A DNA stretch of 64,000 nucleotides from Erysipelotrichaceae bacterium 66202529 (GTDB lineage: Bacteria > Bacillota_I > Bacilli_A > Erysipelotrichales > Erysipelotrichaceae): positions 930,001 to 994,000 of the forward strand of contig CP046174.1 in the NCBI GenBank assembly GCA_017161075.1. Reading direction: 5' to 3'. The notes below the pieces were generated by a model. It was not told the DNA's origin and searched no databases. It saw only the letters and a program-made list of their open reading frames with translations. The position numbers and the translations under genes are program-made. Positions 7,123-16,527 of this stretch are shown here, in pieces. The first letter of the stretch is position 1; each line of letters starts with the position of its first letter.

Positions 7123-9909
7123 ATGAAAAGGAATGAGGAAATTGAACAACATCTTCAGTTACTGACACAGCGGGTAAACTGGAAACAAACCGAAGTATTT
7201 TCAGCAACCGCTATCGCATTGGAATTATCGCTAAATCGTGTTCAGGTTTCAAAGATTCTGAATGCCTATGTGAATGAGGGCATCGCTGTTAAAGTAAACT
7301 CACGTCCGGTATTGTTTTTTCATAAAGCTGTACTTGAAAAGGAATATGCTGCAGCTCTTACAGAAATGACATACAACGGACTGGATGAGCTTATGAAAAC
7401 ATTACAGCCGCAGGATCCATCCTATATATTCCGTAATCTGATTGGTTATCGCAGATCCTTGAAATCCTGTATCGATCAATGCATGGCTGCAATCAGTTAT
7501 CCTGGAACGGGACTGCCTGTATTATTACATGGAGCAAGCGGAACGGGGAAAAGCTATATCGCCCAGCTGATGTTTGAATATGCAAAAACTGCAGGCTTTA
7601 TATTGGAAGCAGGGACAATGGTTATCGTAAACTGTGCAGAATATGCGAATAATCCGGAACTGTTTCTTACCAATGTATTCGGATATTGCAAAGGCTCTTA
7701 TACAGGAGCGGAAAAGGATCAAAAGGGCCTGCTTTATCATGCGGACGGCGGTATGCTTTTCCTTGATGAAATTCATGAATTGCCACCGGAATGTCAGGAA
7801 AAGATATTTTTATTCATGGATAAGGGAATCTACCACATGGTCGGGGATAATGAGCATTGGTTTCATTCCAGTGTCCATATGATTATGGCGACAACAGAGA
7901 CACCGGAAACAGCATTACTGCAAACACTTCGACGCAGGATAGCACTGATTATTGAAATACCTTTATTAAAGGAACGCCCGATTCAGGAACGAAAGGAACT
8001 GATTCATTATCTTTTGATTAAAGAAGAACAGCACGTTTTAAAGAAGCTTCGCTTATCCCGTATGGTATATCATATTCTTTTATCACACCCCTTTCATGGA
8101 AATATCGGCGAGCTTAAAAACATTCTTAAAATTACAGTGGCAAATGCTCTAATCAAATCCAGAGAATCTGATGTGATAGATGTTCATGTCAGAGATATGC
8201 CGGAATCTGTACAGCACCAGCAGACGACCAGAGGAATGCATATTGAGGATGACAGTACCATGCTGGATGCGGATTCCCTTCTGTATCGGGATATGAGTGA
8301 AAATAGATTGCTCAGATTCAATAAAGAAATTCAGGATCTTTTTCATAAAGCTGAACAGCAGCATTATATAAAGGATACTTTAAAAACCAGAATTTATGAA
8401 ACCATACGGATTTATATCGATCACTTATACTTTGATGCGGAGCAGATGTATGTATACGCGGATGATTTAAGTCATAAGATTCTTATGAATACAATGAAAA
8501 TTTTACAGGATAAGTATCATCTAAAGCATTTTTCAAATAATGAAATAGAAATTTTATTACGGTTTCTATCCGACTTTGCAGGATATGAATGTATAGAGGA
8601 AGCTTCCGTTCTCGGCGATTTCAGCAGAATGAAGCAGCTTCTTTATGACAGCTTTAAAATTCAAAAGGAAATGCTCCATACGTTTACAGATATGATTAAG
8701 GACAGCTTTTTAATACCGGATCGTGAGCTGTTTGCATTTGATCTTTCTTTGCTTTTGTCCTATATGACAAAGGAATATGAAAATCTTCCGTTATGTGGAA
8801 TCATACTGGCCCATGGGTACTCGATTGCCAGCGGTATAGCGGAAGTGACCAATCAGATGCTGGAGCGCCATGTCTTCGATGCAATCGATATGCCGATTGA
8901 CAGTGAATTTGAAGATGTGGTTGACCGTCTGAAGGAATATCTGAACAGTATTCCACGCCAAAAAGAAATTATTGTGCTTGTAGATATGGGATCACTGGAA
9001 ATAATTCATCAGCATCTGCAGGGGTTTACCTTTGATATAGGAATCATAAATAATGTGACAACCAGACTGGCTCTGGATATTGGAAACATGATGATGCAGA
9101 ATAAGAAAATGGAGGATATTTTAAAAGAAGCAAATGAGCGGAATGCTAACCATTATGTACTTGTTCCGAAACAGGATAAGCAGAAAATAATTCTGACTAT
9201 TTGTGAAACCGGTCTTGGTGTTGCCAGCAAAATCGCTGAAATTGTGAATAAAAGTCTTCCTAAAAAAATTGATGCGATTATTATTCCCTATGATTATCAC
9301 AGCCTGAAAACGATGGGAAAGCAATCCCCGCTGTTTGAGAATTATGATGTCTATTTTATACTTGGAACAAAAAATCCCCAGGTGGAGGGTATCCCGTATC
9401 TTTCTCTATATGACATAATGGATGCGGAAAACAGTGAGTATATAGAGCATTTGATTGGTAAGCAATTGGATCATGCACAGACGAAGGAATTTTGTAAGGA
9501 GATGCTGAAAAACTTTTCTATTGAAAATCTTACAGAATATCTTAATATAATTTCACCAGAACGAATCATACGCAATGTAGAGGACATTATTGCGGCTATT
9601 CAGAATAATCTGCATGTGCATCTCGATATCAGTGTGATCTGTGGATTATATATACATATTTCCTGTATGATGGAACGGATGATTCTACAGGAATATGTAT
9701 GTGCGTATGATCATTTGGAAACGTTTTGTGAAGAACACAAGGATTTTATTAGCATCGTGAAACAGGCATTTTATGAAACGGAGCAGCAATACAATGTAGA
9801 AATACCGGTGAGTGAAATTGCCTATCTGTATGAATATGTTTATACAGAGCGGGATAGTGTAACGAAAATAGCAAATAGTGTAGAAAATGTATTTGGTTTT
9901 ATCGAATAA
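7123..9909 (+). CDS. LevR-type sigma-54 activator with PRD and PTS domains
   Basis: 928 aa. The N-terminal helix-turn-helix is at about 1-65. The AAA+ domain has Walker A GASGTGKS (137-144), the sigma-54 contact loop GSYTGA (191-196, consensus GAFTGA) and Walker B LFLDE (D215, E216). Then come a PRD, a mannose-type IIA domain with His564 in AHGYSIASG, a IIB-like domain with Cys694 in CETGLG, and a C-terminal PRD. In LevR and ManR, PTS phosphorylation of these domains sets activity by substrate supply and catabolite signal. The ATG at 7123 follows GGGGAGG. It is divergent from rpoN and just upstream of the PTS operon it should control. Confidence 0.93.
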   Translation: MKRNEEIEQHLQLLTQRVNWKQTEVFSATAIALELSLNRVQVSKILNAYVNEGIAVKVNSRPVLFFHKAVLEKEYAAALTEMTYNGLDELMKTLQPQDPSYIFRNLIGYRRSLKSCIDQCMAAISYPGTGLPVLLHGASGTGKSYIAQLMFEYAKTAGFILEAGTMVIVNCAEYANNPELFLTNVFGYCKGSYTGAEKDQKGLLYHADGGMLFLDEIHELPPECQEKIFLFMDKGIYHMVGDNEHWFHSSVHMIMATTETPETALLQTLRRRIALIIEIPLLKERPIQERKELIHYLLIKEEQHVLKKLRLSRMVYHILLSHPFHGNIGELKNILKITVANALIKSRESDVIDVHVRDMPESVQHQQTTRGMHIEDDSTMLDADSLLYRDMSENRLLRFNKEIQDLFHKAEQQHYIKDTLKTRIYETIRIYIDHLYFDAEQMYVYADDLSHKILMNTMKILQDKYHLKHFSNNEIEILLRFLSDFAGYECIEEASVLGDFSRMKQLLYDSFKIQKEMLHTFTDMIKDSFLIPDRELFAFDLSLLLSYMTKEYENLPLCGIILAHGYSIASGIAEVTNQMLERHVFDAIDMPIDSEFEDVVDRLKEYLNSIPRQKEIIVLVDMGSLEIIHQHLQGFTFDIGIINNVTTRLALDIGNMMMQNKKMEDILKEANERNANHYVLVPKQDKQKIILTICETGLGVASKIAEIVNKSLPKKIDAIIIPYDYHSLKTMGKQSPLFENYDVYFILGTKNPQVEGIPYLSLYDIMDAENSEYIEHLIGKQLDHAQTKEFCKEMLKNFSIENLTEYLNIISPERIIRNVEDIIAAIQNNLHVHLDISVICGLYIHISCMMERMILQEYVCAYDHLETFCEEHKDFISIVKQAFYETEQQYNVEIPVSEIAYLYEYVYTERDSVTKIANSVENVFGFIE

Positions 9910-9935
9910 CGCGATAAACAGACGTGTCATGCAGT

Positions 9936-9952
9936 TGGCACGTTTTTTTGCT
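9936..9952 (+). promoter_or_regulatory. candidate sigma-54 (-24/-12) promoter
   Basis: TTGGCACG, then T5, then TTGCT, about 30 nt before the IIA start. Both halves match the RpoN consensus well. The spacing between GG and GC is 11 nt, where the consensus has 10, and the extra base is in a T7 run. Position, and the adjacent rpoN and activator genes, support it. The spacing is the weak point. Confidence 0.6.
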
Positions 9953-9979
9953 GTATATAGGGCAGAAAGGAGAGGTAGA

Positions 9980-10417
9980 ATGAGAAAATTCATAGTTGCA
10001 TCACACGGTAACCTTGCTTCAGGATTAGTCAGTGCTGCCCAGATGATAATTGGAAATGTAAGCGGGATGAAGTGCTTTGATCTATGTGATTATCATTCTC
10101 CCCTGGAAATCTATGAAGAAATCAGAACAATCGTGAGGGATTACAAAAAGGACGAGGTTCTGATACTGACGGATTTGTTAGGGGGGAGTATCAATAATCA
10201 GTTACTTGATCTATGCGAATTTAACCATGTCCACGTGATAGCCGGTGTTAATCTTGGAATACTGCTGGAAGTTTACCTTGCCAGTGAGAATGAACCATGT
10301 GAAGAAGTCGCATACCGGGCGATTACCATGGGCAGAGAAAACATTCAGCTGTTTAACAGGAAAATTGTACAGGATGCAATTATCAAGGAACATGAAAAGG
10401 AGGAGACTTTATGGTAG
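9980..10417 (+). CDS. PTS mannose/fructose-family IIA component
   Basis: 145 aa. The N-terminus RKFIVASHGNLASG contains the phosphorylated His9 of mannose-type IIA proteins, and LTDLLGGSINNQ is the second family motif. It takes phosphate from HPr and passes it to IIB in the cytoplasm. The start at 9980 follows AGGAGAGGTAG. The longer frame running upstream to 9887 overlaps the activator and is rejected. The gene is first in the operon, and its stop overlaps the IIB start. Confidence 0.92.
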   Translation: MRKFIVASHGNLASGLVSAAQMIIGNVSGMKCFDLCDYHSPLEIYEEIRTIVRDYKKDEVLILTDLLGGSINNQLLDLCEFNHVHVIAGVNLGILLEVYLASENEPCEEVAYRAITMGRENIQLFNRKIVQDAIIKEHEKEETLW

Positions 10418-10887
10418 AACTGCTGCGTATCGACGACAGATTACTGCATGGACAGGTGGCATTTTCATGGGTGAACCGGTATGCGCCGGATGCTATTCTG
10501 ATTGCGAATGATGAAGTTATGCACAATGAAATACAGAAAATGGCAATTAAGATGGCGAAGCCGGCCGGTATGAAAATGGCGATAAAAACGCTGCAGGACG
10601 GTATTGATCTGATCAACAATGAGCACGTAAAACAAATGAAGCTGTTTGTTGTTGTCAAGACCTCACAAGATGCTCTTACTTTGATTCAGGGAGTGAAGGA
10701 GCATATCCGGCTATTGAATATCGGAGGAATCTCAAATCGTAAAAAGGGAGGGAAAAATGTAGCTAAGGGAATTTATTTAAGTGAAGAGGATATCGAAAAT
10801 ATAAAGAAAATACAAAAGCTGATTGACGAGGTGGATATCCGCGTCGTACCTACGGATCCTAAAAAGGATATTCAGCATGTATTGTAA
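10411..10887 (+). CDS. PTS mannose/sorbose-family IIB component
   Basis: 158 aa. The signature RIDDRLLHGQVAFSW contains the phospho-acceptor His13, as in ManX/SorB IIB proteins. The C-terminal region (SEEDIENIKKIQKLIDEVDIRVVPTDPKKDI) is also typical. It phosphorylates the incoming substrate carried by IIC/IID. The start overlaps the IIA stop, and GGAGGAG lies upstream. Confidence 0.93.
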   Translation: MVELLRIDDRLLHGQVAFSWVNRYAPDAILIANDEVMHNEIQKMAIKMAKPAGMKMAIKTLQDGIDLINNEHVKQMKLFVVVKTSQDALTLIQGVKEHIRLLNIGGISNRKKGGKNVAKGIYLSEEDIENIKKIQKLIDEVDIRVVPTDPKKDIQHVL

Positions 10888-10902
10888 GGAAAGGAGAATT
10901 GT

Positions 10903-11688
10903 ATGTTAACAGAAGCACTGCTAGTAGCACTGACAGTCACAGTTTTATACTTTATCAATTTATGGTTCGGGTATATCTTTACAGATAAGCCAATAATTAT
11001 CGGAACCTTTGTCGGGCTTGTTCTTGGGGATCTGCAGACGGGTATTATTTGCGGAGGCGCATATGAACTGATATTCCTTGGTGCTGTTAATATCGGAGGG
11101 GCAGTTCCAAGTGATCCGACGACCGGCACTGCGGTGGCAACGGCATTTACGATTTTATCAGGAATGACCACAGAAACTGCAATGGCACTCGCAATTCCTG
11201 TAGGATTGCTGATTGCACAGGTTCAGATGCTGTTAAACACAGTTCCAAGCTTCTTAAATCCTGTAGTGGATCGCATGATTGAAAGTGATAACGATAAGGG
11301 CATTGCATGGATGACGTTTTTAACGGCATTTATCAAAACGATTCCTATGGGAATATTCTGTTTCTTTGCGATTTATTTCGGCTCTGGTTTCATTACGGAT
11401 ATGGTGAATTCTCTGCCAGAGTTTGTAACCGGTGGGTTAAGTGTTGCGTCCGGTATGCTTGCTGCTGTAGGCTTTGGCATGCTGCTTCGCATTATCTGGA
11501 GCAAAGCTCTTGCCGTATATTTCTTTGTAGGCTTTGTGCTGGCTACGTATATGAATGTTCCGATTATCGGGATTGCTATTATCGGATTGATTTATTGCAT
11601 TATCCGTTATTTTGATACCTTTAAAAAGGAAAGCCTGATACAGGCTGAAGGCGATGAATTCAGTGAGGAGGAAATGTTCAATGACTAA
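10903..11688 (+). CDS. PTS mannose/sorbose-family IIC component
   Basis: 261 aa membrane protein with about seven to eight hydrophobic segments. The conserved GLVLGDLQTGIICGGAYELIF region near residues 38-58 is typical of mannose-family IIC. Together with IID it forms the translocation channel. It starts 15 nt after IIB with a GGAAAGGAG ribosome site and overlaps the IID start by 8 nt. The exact substrate cannot be told from sequence. The family covers mannose, fructose, sorbose, amino sugars and others. Confidence 0.92.
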   Translation: MLTEALLVALTVTVLYFINLWFGYIFTDKPIIIGTFVGLVLGDLQTGIICGGAYELIFLGAVNIGGAVPSDPTTGTAVATAFTILSGMTTETAMALAIPVGLLIAQVQMLLNTVPSFLNPVVDRMIESDNDKGIAWMTFLTAFIKTIPMGIFCFFAIYFGSGFITDMVNSLPEFVTGGLSVASGMLAAVGFGMLLRIIWSKALAVYFFVGFVLATYMNVPIIGIAIIGLIYCIIRYFDTFKKESLIQAEGDEFSEEEMFND

Positions 11689-12511
11689 AAAAACTTCGAT
11701 TCTTTATCTGGAGCCTGATGATAAGAAAATGATCCACTCCATTGCCTGGCGTACCATGGTGGGCAGTTCCACCTATCAATATGAGAAAATGCAGGCACTG
11801 ACCTTCCTGTATGGTATGATTCCGGCAATCAAACGGTATTATCCTGATAAAAATGATCGTATACAGGCATATAAGCGGCATTGGGAATTGTGGAATACCA
11901 CACCGCAGGTTGCAGGTCTGGTAACCGGTCTGGCTGCTTCCATGGAACGGCAGGCATCACTTGATCCAGATTACGATGCATCCAGCATCAATGCGGTGAA
12001 GGTTGCTTTGATGGGACCGCTGGCAGGTATTGGAGATTCCATATTCTGGGGTTCCCTGAAAATTATCGCTACGGGCATCGGCGTTTCGTTTGCCGCACAG
12101 GGAAGTATATTAGGCCCGATTCTGTTCTTCCTCGTCTATAACATTCCAGCAAGCCTGGTTCGTCACCTGTTTCCGGTACTTGGATTTAAACTGGGAGTAG
12201 GCTTTCTGGAAAAAGCAAGTAAAAACGGTCTGATGCCGTTTATTACACAATGCTGTAATATTATTGGTCTTATGATGGTGGGAGCGATGACCTGCACAAT
12301 GGTTACCCTGAAAATACCGTATGTATATGAGGCGGATGGGGCTAAAATTATCGTCCAGGAGCTTTTGGACAGCATTTTACCCAATGTACTCCCTGTTGCC
12401 TTGACGCTATTATGCTTCCAGCTATTAAAGAAAAAGAATATTCAGCCGGTCGTACTGATTGTTGGACTTATTATCATTTGTATTATACTGCACTATTTTG
12501 GAATTTTATAA
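11681..12511 (+). CDS. PTS mannose-family IID component
   Basis: 276 aa. The conserved YLEPDDKKMIHSIAWRTMVG start, NTTPQVAGLVTGLAASME and KVALMGPLAGIGDSIFWG segments identify ManZ-type IID. C-terminal hydrophobic segments complete the membrane domain. The start at 11681 follows GAGGAGGAAA and overlaps the IIC stop. It completes the transporter encoded here. Confidence 0.93.
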   Translation: MTKKTSILYLEPDDKKMIHSIAWRTMVGSSTYQYEKMQALTFLYGMIPAIKRYYPDKNDRIQAYKRHWELWNTTPQVAGLVTGLAASMERQASLDPDYDASSINAVKVALMGPLAGIGDSIFWGSLKIIATGIGVSFAAQGSILGPILFFLVYNIPASLVRHLFPVLGFKLGVGFLEKASKNGLMPFITQCCNIIGLMMVGAMTCTMVTLKIPYVYEADGAKIIVQELLDSILPNVLPVALTLLCFQLLKKKNIQPVVLIVGLIIICIILHYFGIL

Positions 12512-12531
12512 AATAAAAAAGGAGAAAAACA

Positions 12532-13302
12532 ATGGAAAATAACAAAAAAGAGCTTATCGAAAAATTAAAGGGCGGACTTATCGTTTCCTGTCAGACACAG
12601 CCAAAGGATGTAATTCATGAGGATGGACGCACGGTAGTGACGATGGCAAAGGCTGCACAATGGGGAGGCGCTGTGGGAATCCGCGCTAATGGCCCTGATC
12701 AGATTAAGGATATCCATGCGGCAGTTGATCTTCCTATCATTGGGCTACATAAAATAATGTATGAAGGCATGGAGGATGTCATCATGACCCCTACTCTTGC
12801 GCATGCCAGGGCTTTATGGGATGCAGGTGCCAGGATTATCGCGCTTGATGCAACTGATCAGCTGACACCGTGGGGAGAGCCGAGATGCAATCTGATACCG
12901 GTATTGAAAAAAGAGCTTCCCGATGCTGTAATCTTCGCTGATGTTGATACCTTTGAAAATGCAAAGCATGCAGTGGAACTGGGAGCGGATATCGTTGCGC
13001 CGACAATGTCCGGATATACAAAGGCGTCTGCACATATTACGGAACCGCCTGCATATCGTGAAATTGCCAGAATGTGCCGGGAATTACACGTTCCTGTGAT
13101 TATGGAAGGACATGTTTATACACCGGAATCCGCAATGAAATGTTTATATCTGGGATGTCATGCAGTCGTTGTCGGCAGTGCGATAACAAGACCGCACTTT
13201 ATCGTAAAACGCTTTACAGATCTGATGAACAAATTCCTGGAAGACAGTAACTGGCGGGAGGATGAAAAAGCATGGACAGGGGTTATTACAAAGGTTGAAT
13301 GA
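12532..13302 (+). CDS. NanE-like sugar-phosphate 2-epimerase
   Basis: 256 aa TIM-barrel protein of the N-acetylmannosamine-6-phosphate 2-epimerase family. It keeps GLIVSCQ, GGAVGIRANG, LPIIGLHK with the likely catalytic Lys74, ALDAT, SGYT, MEGH with Glu192, and VVGSAITRP. It differs from typical NanE in the loop after the lysine (KIMYEG, not KRDY) and in DQLTPWGEP after ALDAT, so the substrate may not be ManNAc-6-phosphate. No nanA, nanK or nagA lies nearby. It sits between a PTS and a glycyl radical enzyme, so it probably reshapes the imported phosphosugar. It starts 20 nt after IID with AAAGGAG. Confidence 0.8.
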   Translation: MENNKKELIEKLKGGLIVSCQTQPKDVIHEDGRTVVTMAKAAQWGGAVGIRANGPDQIKDIHAAVDLPIIGLHKIMYEGMEDVIMTPTLAHARALWDAGARIIALDATDQLTPWGEPRCNLIPVLKKELPDAVIFADVDTFENAKHAVELGADIVAPTMSGYTKASAHITEPPAYREIARMCRELHVPVIMEGHVYTPESAMKCLYLGCHAVVVGSAITRPHFIVKRFTDLMNKFLEDSNWREDEKAWTGVITKVE

Positions 13303-13321
13303 TATGGGAAAGGAGGAGCCT

Positions 13322-15622
13322 ATGGAAAAAATGGTTGATGAAGGGTTGTCCGGAAAAAACAATGTAGAAATTCTTCCGAAGCTGCCATGTGAAAAAACAG
13401 TTGAGGAACAGCTGGAAGTCATGGAGCTATATACAAAAACACATGAACAGACAAGAAACAAGCCAAAGGCAGCCAGAGAAATTGACTGCCTGAAGGTACT
13501 ATTTCCGAGAATGTTTCGCAGTATACAGGAGGATGACATATTTGCAGGAAGATATGATGTCTTACCGATCGGTTTTGGAAGTGTTACCTCTCTGGGAGGT
13601 GTCGGACATTATTGTGTATTTGGAAAATTAAATGAATTTCGTGAGCAATTAGAAACAGAAGAGGACCGTAAGCGTGTTGATCGGCTGATTGCATATTGGT
13701 CAAAGCACGATTTAAAGGCGATGCATGCCGCAAAATATAACGATCATGATGTAAACCGGGTATTTTCTGATTCTGCCGTTTACGCACCGGTTAATACATC
13801 CGCAAGATTAAGCGGGATGATGCTGGATTATAATAAGCTTGTAGATAAAGGTATTTGTGGACTTCGTGCTGAAATAGAATCCAGAAGTATAGATGATCCG
13901 CATAATGATTTTTATCAGGCTTCACTGGAGGCCCTGGATTTATTTGAAGCGTGCTGTGATTATCTGGCAGAGCAGGCAAAACAGGATATGGTTTTTGCAT
14001 CTTCAAAGCGAAAAGAGGATTTGGAAACCATTGTACAAAGCCTGCAGGTGATACGCAAAGACCCGCCGCAAACCTTTCATCAGGCATTGCAGCTGGTCTG
14101 GCTGTATGCAATCATGGCAGGAATTATCAATTATGGCAGGCTGGATGATGTTACCGGAAGCTTTTTGAAGCGTGATCTGGATAACGGGACACTGACGTAT
14201 GAACAGGCCAAGCGCTATGTCAAATGCTTGTGGACGATGATTGAGAATAAACGGACGACGGTAAATGGACGTGTCATCGTAGGAGGCCGCGGCAGAAGAA
14301 ATCCCAAAGCCGCAGATTTGTTTGTAAAAATAGCCTTGGAGGTCTGTCATGAATGCCGGTATGTGGAACCGCAATTCACGCTGCGATTATACGAGGGGAC
14401 ATCATCTGAAATATTTGATAAAGCGATGGAATGTCTTGCCGATGGTGCTACGTATCCTACCTTATATAATGATGCTGTTCACGTACCGGGATTGATGCAT
14501 TGTATGAGAGTCAATGAAAAAGAAGCTGAGCAGTACGCACCGTTTGGCTGTGGGGAAATGAATCTTGTAGGTAAGACAACAGGTACTCCAAATGCCACAA
14601 TCAATCTGTTAAAAACGATGAATATTTTCATGAATCACGGGGTAGATCCCTATGATAATGTATATAAGGCAGATGGTGTGAGCTTCAAAAAATTAGAGGA
14701 TATACATAGCTTTGAGGAGTTCTTCACGGAATACTGCAGATTGCTGGATCATTATCTGGATCTATGCGCATATACACAGAAAAAGTCATATGAAAGTATG
14801 AATGAACAGGTTGCCTTTCTATATGACAGCATTCTGATGGATAACTGTCTGGCAAATGGAAAAGCCCTTTTGGATGGCGGTGTCGTATACCTGGGCGGCT
14901 GCTGTGAAACCTTTGGCAATACCAATACAGCTGATGCACTTACCGCAATAAAAAAGCTGGTATTTGAAGAACAGAAATATTCCCTAACAGAAATCCAAAA
15001 AGCTCTGCTGGCTGATTTTAACGGCTATGAGCGATTAAGGAAGGAGCTTTTGAATTGTCCGAAATACGGAAATGATGATACATATGCGGATACGATATAT
15101 CTGAAGCTATACGATCATGTCTCACGCTATACAAGAGCAGCAGGTATTCGCAACGGTCTTCACCATTATGGAATTGTTATCATCAATAATCAGGGAAATA
15201 CGGAATGGGGATTAAAAACCAGTGCATCGGCAGATGGCAGAAGGAATACGGTATTCCTGAATCCGAGCAACAATCCACAGGGAGGCGCTGATAAGCATGG
15301 TCCTACCGCAGTATTGAAGTCTATTTCAAAGCTGGATTCCCGCTTCCATTTGGGATCTGTACAGAATATTAAATTTCAGACCAGTTTCTTTAAGGAGAAT
15401 ATGGATAAAATCAAATTGTTATTTAAAACATATTTTAAGCTCGGTGGCTGTCAGCTCATGGTTACTGTGATTGATTCCCATGCTTTGGAGGATGCGATGG
15501 TCCATCCGGAAAAATATCCCGATCTGATAGTCCGTGTCAGCGGGTTCAGCGCTGTGTTTGTTAATCTTGACCGTGAAGTGCAAAAGGAGCTACTCAGCCG
15601 CACGATGCATGAGGGATTCTGA
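13322..15622 (+). CDS. glycyl radical enzyme, eliminase type, substrate unknown
   Basis: 766 aa, the usual length for PFL-like dehydratase/lyase enzymes. The thiyl cysteine is Cys410 in GCGEMN, with Glu412 in the C-x-E arrangement seen in dehydratases and C-O or C-N lyases. Pyruvate formate-lyase itself has adjacent cysteines there. The glycyl radical loop is RVSGFSAVF with Gly741, about 26 residues from the C-terminus. The activase gene follows directly. Residues flanking Cys410 (EMN rather than the common VEP) set it apart from well-known families. The ATG at 13322 follows AAAGGAGGAG; an upstream in-frame codon overlaps the epimerase. Confidence 0.9.
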   Translation: MEKMVDEGLSGKNNVEILPKLPCEKTVEEQLEVMELYTKTHEQTRNKPKAAREIDCLKVLFPRMFRSIQEDDIFAGRYDVLPIGFGSVTSLGGVGHYCVFGKLNEFREQLETEEDRKRVDRLIAYWSKHDLKAMHAAKYNDHDVNRVFSDSAVYAPVNTSARLSGMMLDYNKLVDKGICGLRAEIESRSIDDPHNDFYQASLEALDLFEACCDYLAEQAKQDMVFASSKRKEDLETIVQSLQVIRKDPPQTFHQALQLVWLYAIMAGIINYGRLDDVTGSFLKRDLDNGTLTYEQAKRYVKCLWTMIENKRTTVNGRVIVGGRGRRNPKAADLFVKIALEVCHECRYVEPQFTLRLYEGTSSEIFDKAMECLADGATYPTLYNDAVHVPGLMHCMRVNEKEAEQYAPFGCGEMNLVGKTTGTPNATINLLKTMNIFMNHGVDPYDNVYKADGVSFKKLEDIHSFEEFFTEYCRLLDHYLDLCAYTQKKSYESMNEQVAFLYDSILMDNCLANGKALLDGGVVYLGGCCETFGNTNTADALTAIKKLVFEEQKYSLTEIQKALLADFNGYERLRKELLNCPKYGNDDTYADTIYLKLYDHVSRYTRAAGIRNGLHHYGIVIINNQGNTEWGLKTSASADGRRNTVFLNPSNNPQGGADKHGPTAVLKSISKLDSRFHLGSVQNIKFQTSFFKENMDKIKLLFKTYFKLGGCQLMVTVIDSHALEDAMVHPEKYPDLIVRVSGFSAVFVNLDREVQKELLSRTMHEGF

Positions 15623-15623
15623 T

Positions 15624-16526
15624 ATGAAAACAAATATTATGGAAATAGAGCGCTTTGCAATACATGATGGGCCGGGAATCAGAACGGTAGTATTTCTTCA
15701 AGGCTGTCCATTGCATTGTCCATGGTGTGCAAATCCGGAATCACAGAGCATGCAGGCACAGCTTATGTATCAGAGAAAAAAATGTATCGGCTGTCAGACT
15801 TGTGTGAAACACTGTCCCGCGCATGCTATTGAAGTCATACAGCAGGAATTGGTATTTCATAGAGAGCGATGTCTTTCCTGCAAAACCTGTGAAGAAAATT
15901 GTCCTGCAGAAGCGATTCATTTTATCGGAAAGCAGGCTACTGTCGATGAGATAATGGCTGAAGTCCGTAAAGACAAATGCTTTTATGAGGAGTCCAATGG
16001 CGGTATAACATTGTCCGGTGGAGAGCCGTTCGTTCAATATGAAGCATGCCGAGCTCTTTTACAGGCTTCCAAGCAGGAAGGGATTTGCACAGCGGTTGAA
16101 ACCACCGGTGATTATGCATGGGAGAGGTTAAAGGAATGTATTCCTCTGATTGATATATTCCTGTTTGATTTCAAGCATTGTGATTTGGATAAGCTGCATC
16201 AAACGACGGGTGCAGATGGTGAGCGCATCATGCAAAATTTAAAGCAGCTATCCATGCTGGTTCCAGATAAGATCACTCTTCGTATTCCTGTTATACCAGG
16301 CTTTAATTATGAAGATACTGTCCTGAAAAAAATGATTGATATAGCTAAGGAGCTGCAGGTTTCATCCGTCCATCTTTTACCTTATCACACCTTGGGATTA
16401 TCAAAATATGAGCAGCTTGACCGCAAGTATGAATTAAAGGGTGTTGCCATGCTTCAGAAAGAAGATTTAAAGGATTATGCTGCGTATGGAAAATCGAAAG
16501 GCATTCATGTACAGGCCGGTGGCTGA
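15624..16526 (+). CDS. glycyl radical enzyme activating enzyme (radical SAM)
   Basis: 300 aa. The radical SAM cluster motif C-x3-C-x2-C is at Cys28, Cys32 and Cys35, following an HDGPGIRTVVFLQG lead. Two ferredoxin-like motifs (CIGCQTCVKHCP and CLSCKTCEENCP) give extra 4Fe-4S clusters, as in activases of dehydratase-type glycyl radical enzymes. GGITLSGGEP is the SAM-binding GGE motif. It generates the Gly741 radical on the preceding protein, and it starts 1 nt after that gene's stop. Confidence 0.93.
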   Translation: MKTNIMEIERFAIHDGPGIRTVVFLQGCPLHCPWCANPESQSMQAQLMYQRKKCIGCQTCVKHCPAHAIEVIQQELVFHRERCLSCKTCEENCPAEAIHFIGKQATVDEIMAEVRKDKCFYEESNGGITLSGGEPFVQYEACRALLQASKQEGICTAVETTGDYAWERLKECIPLIDIFLFDFKHCDLDKLHQTTGADGERIMQNLKQLSMLVPDKITLRIPVIPGFNYEDTVLKKMIDIAKELQVSSVHLLPYHTLGLSKYEQLDRKYELKGVAMLQKEDLKDYAAYGKSKGIHVQAGG

Positions 16527-16527
16527 T

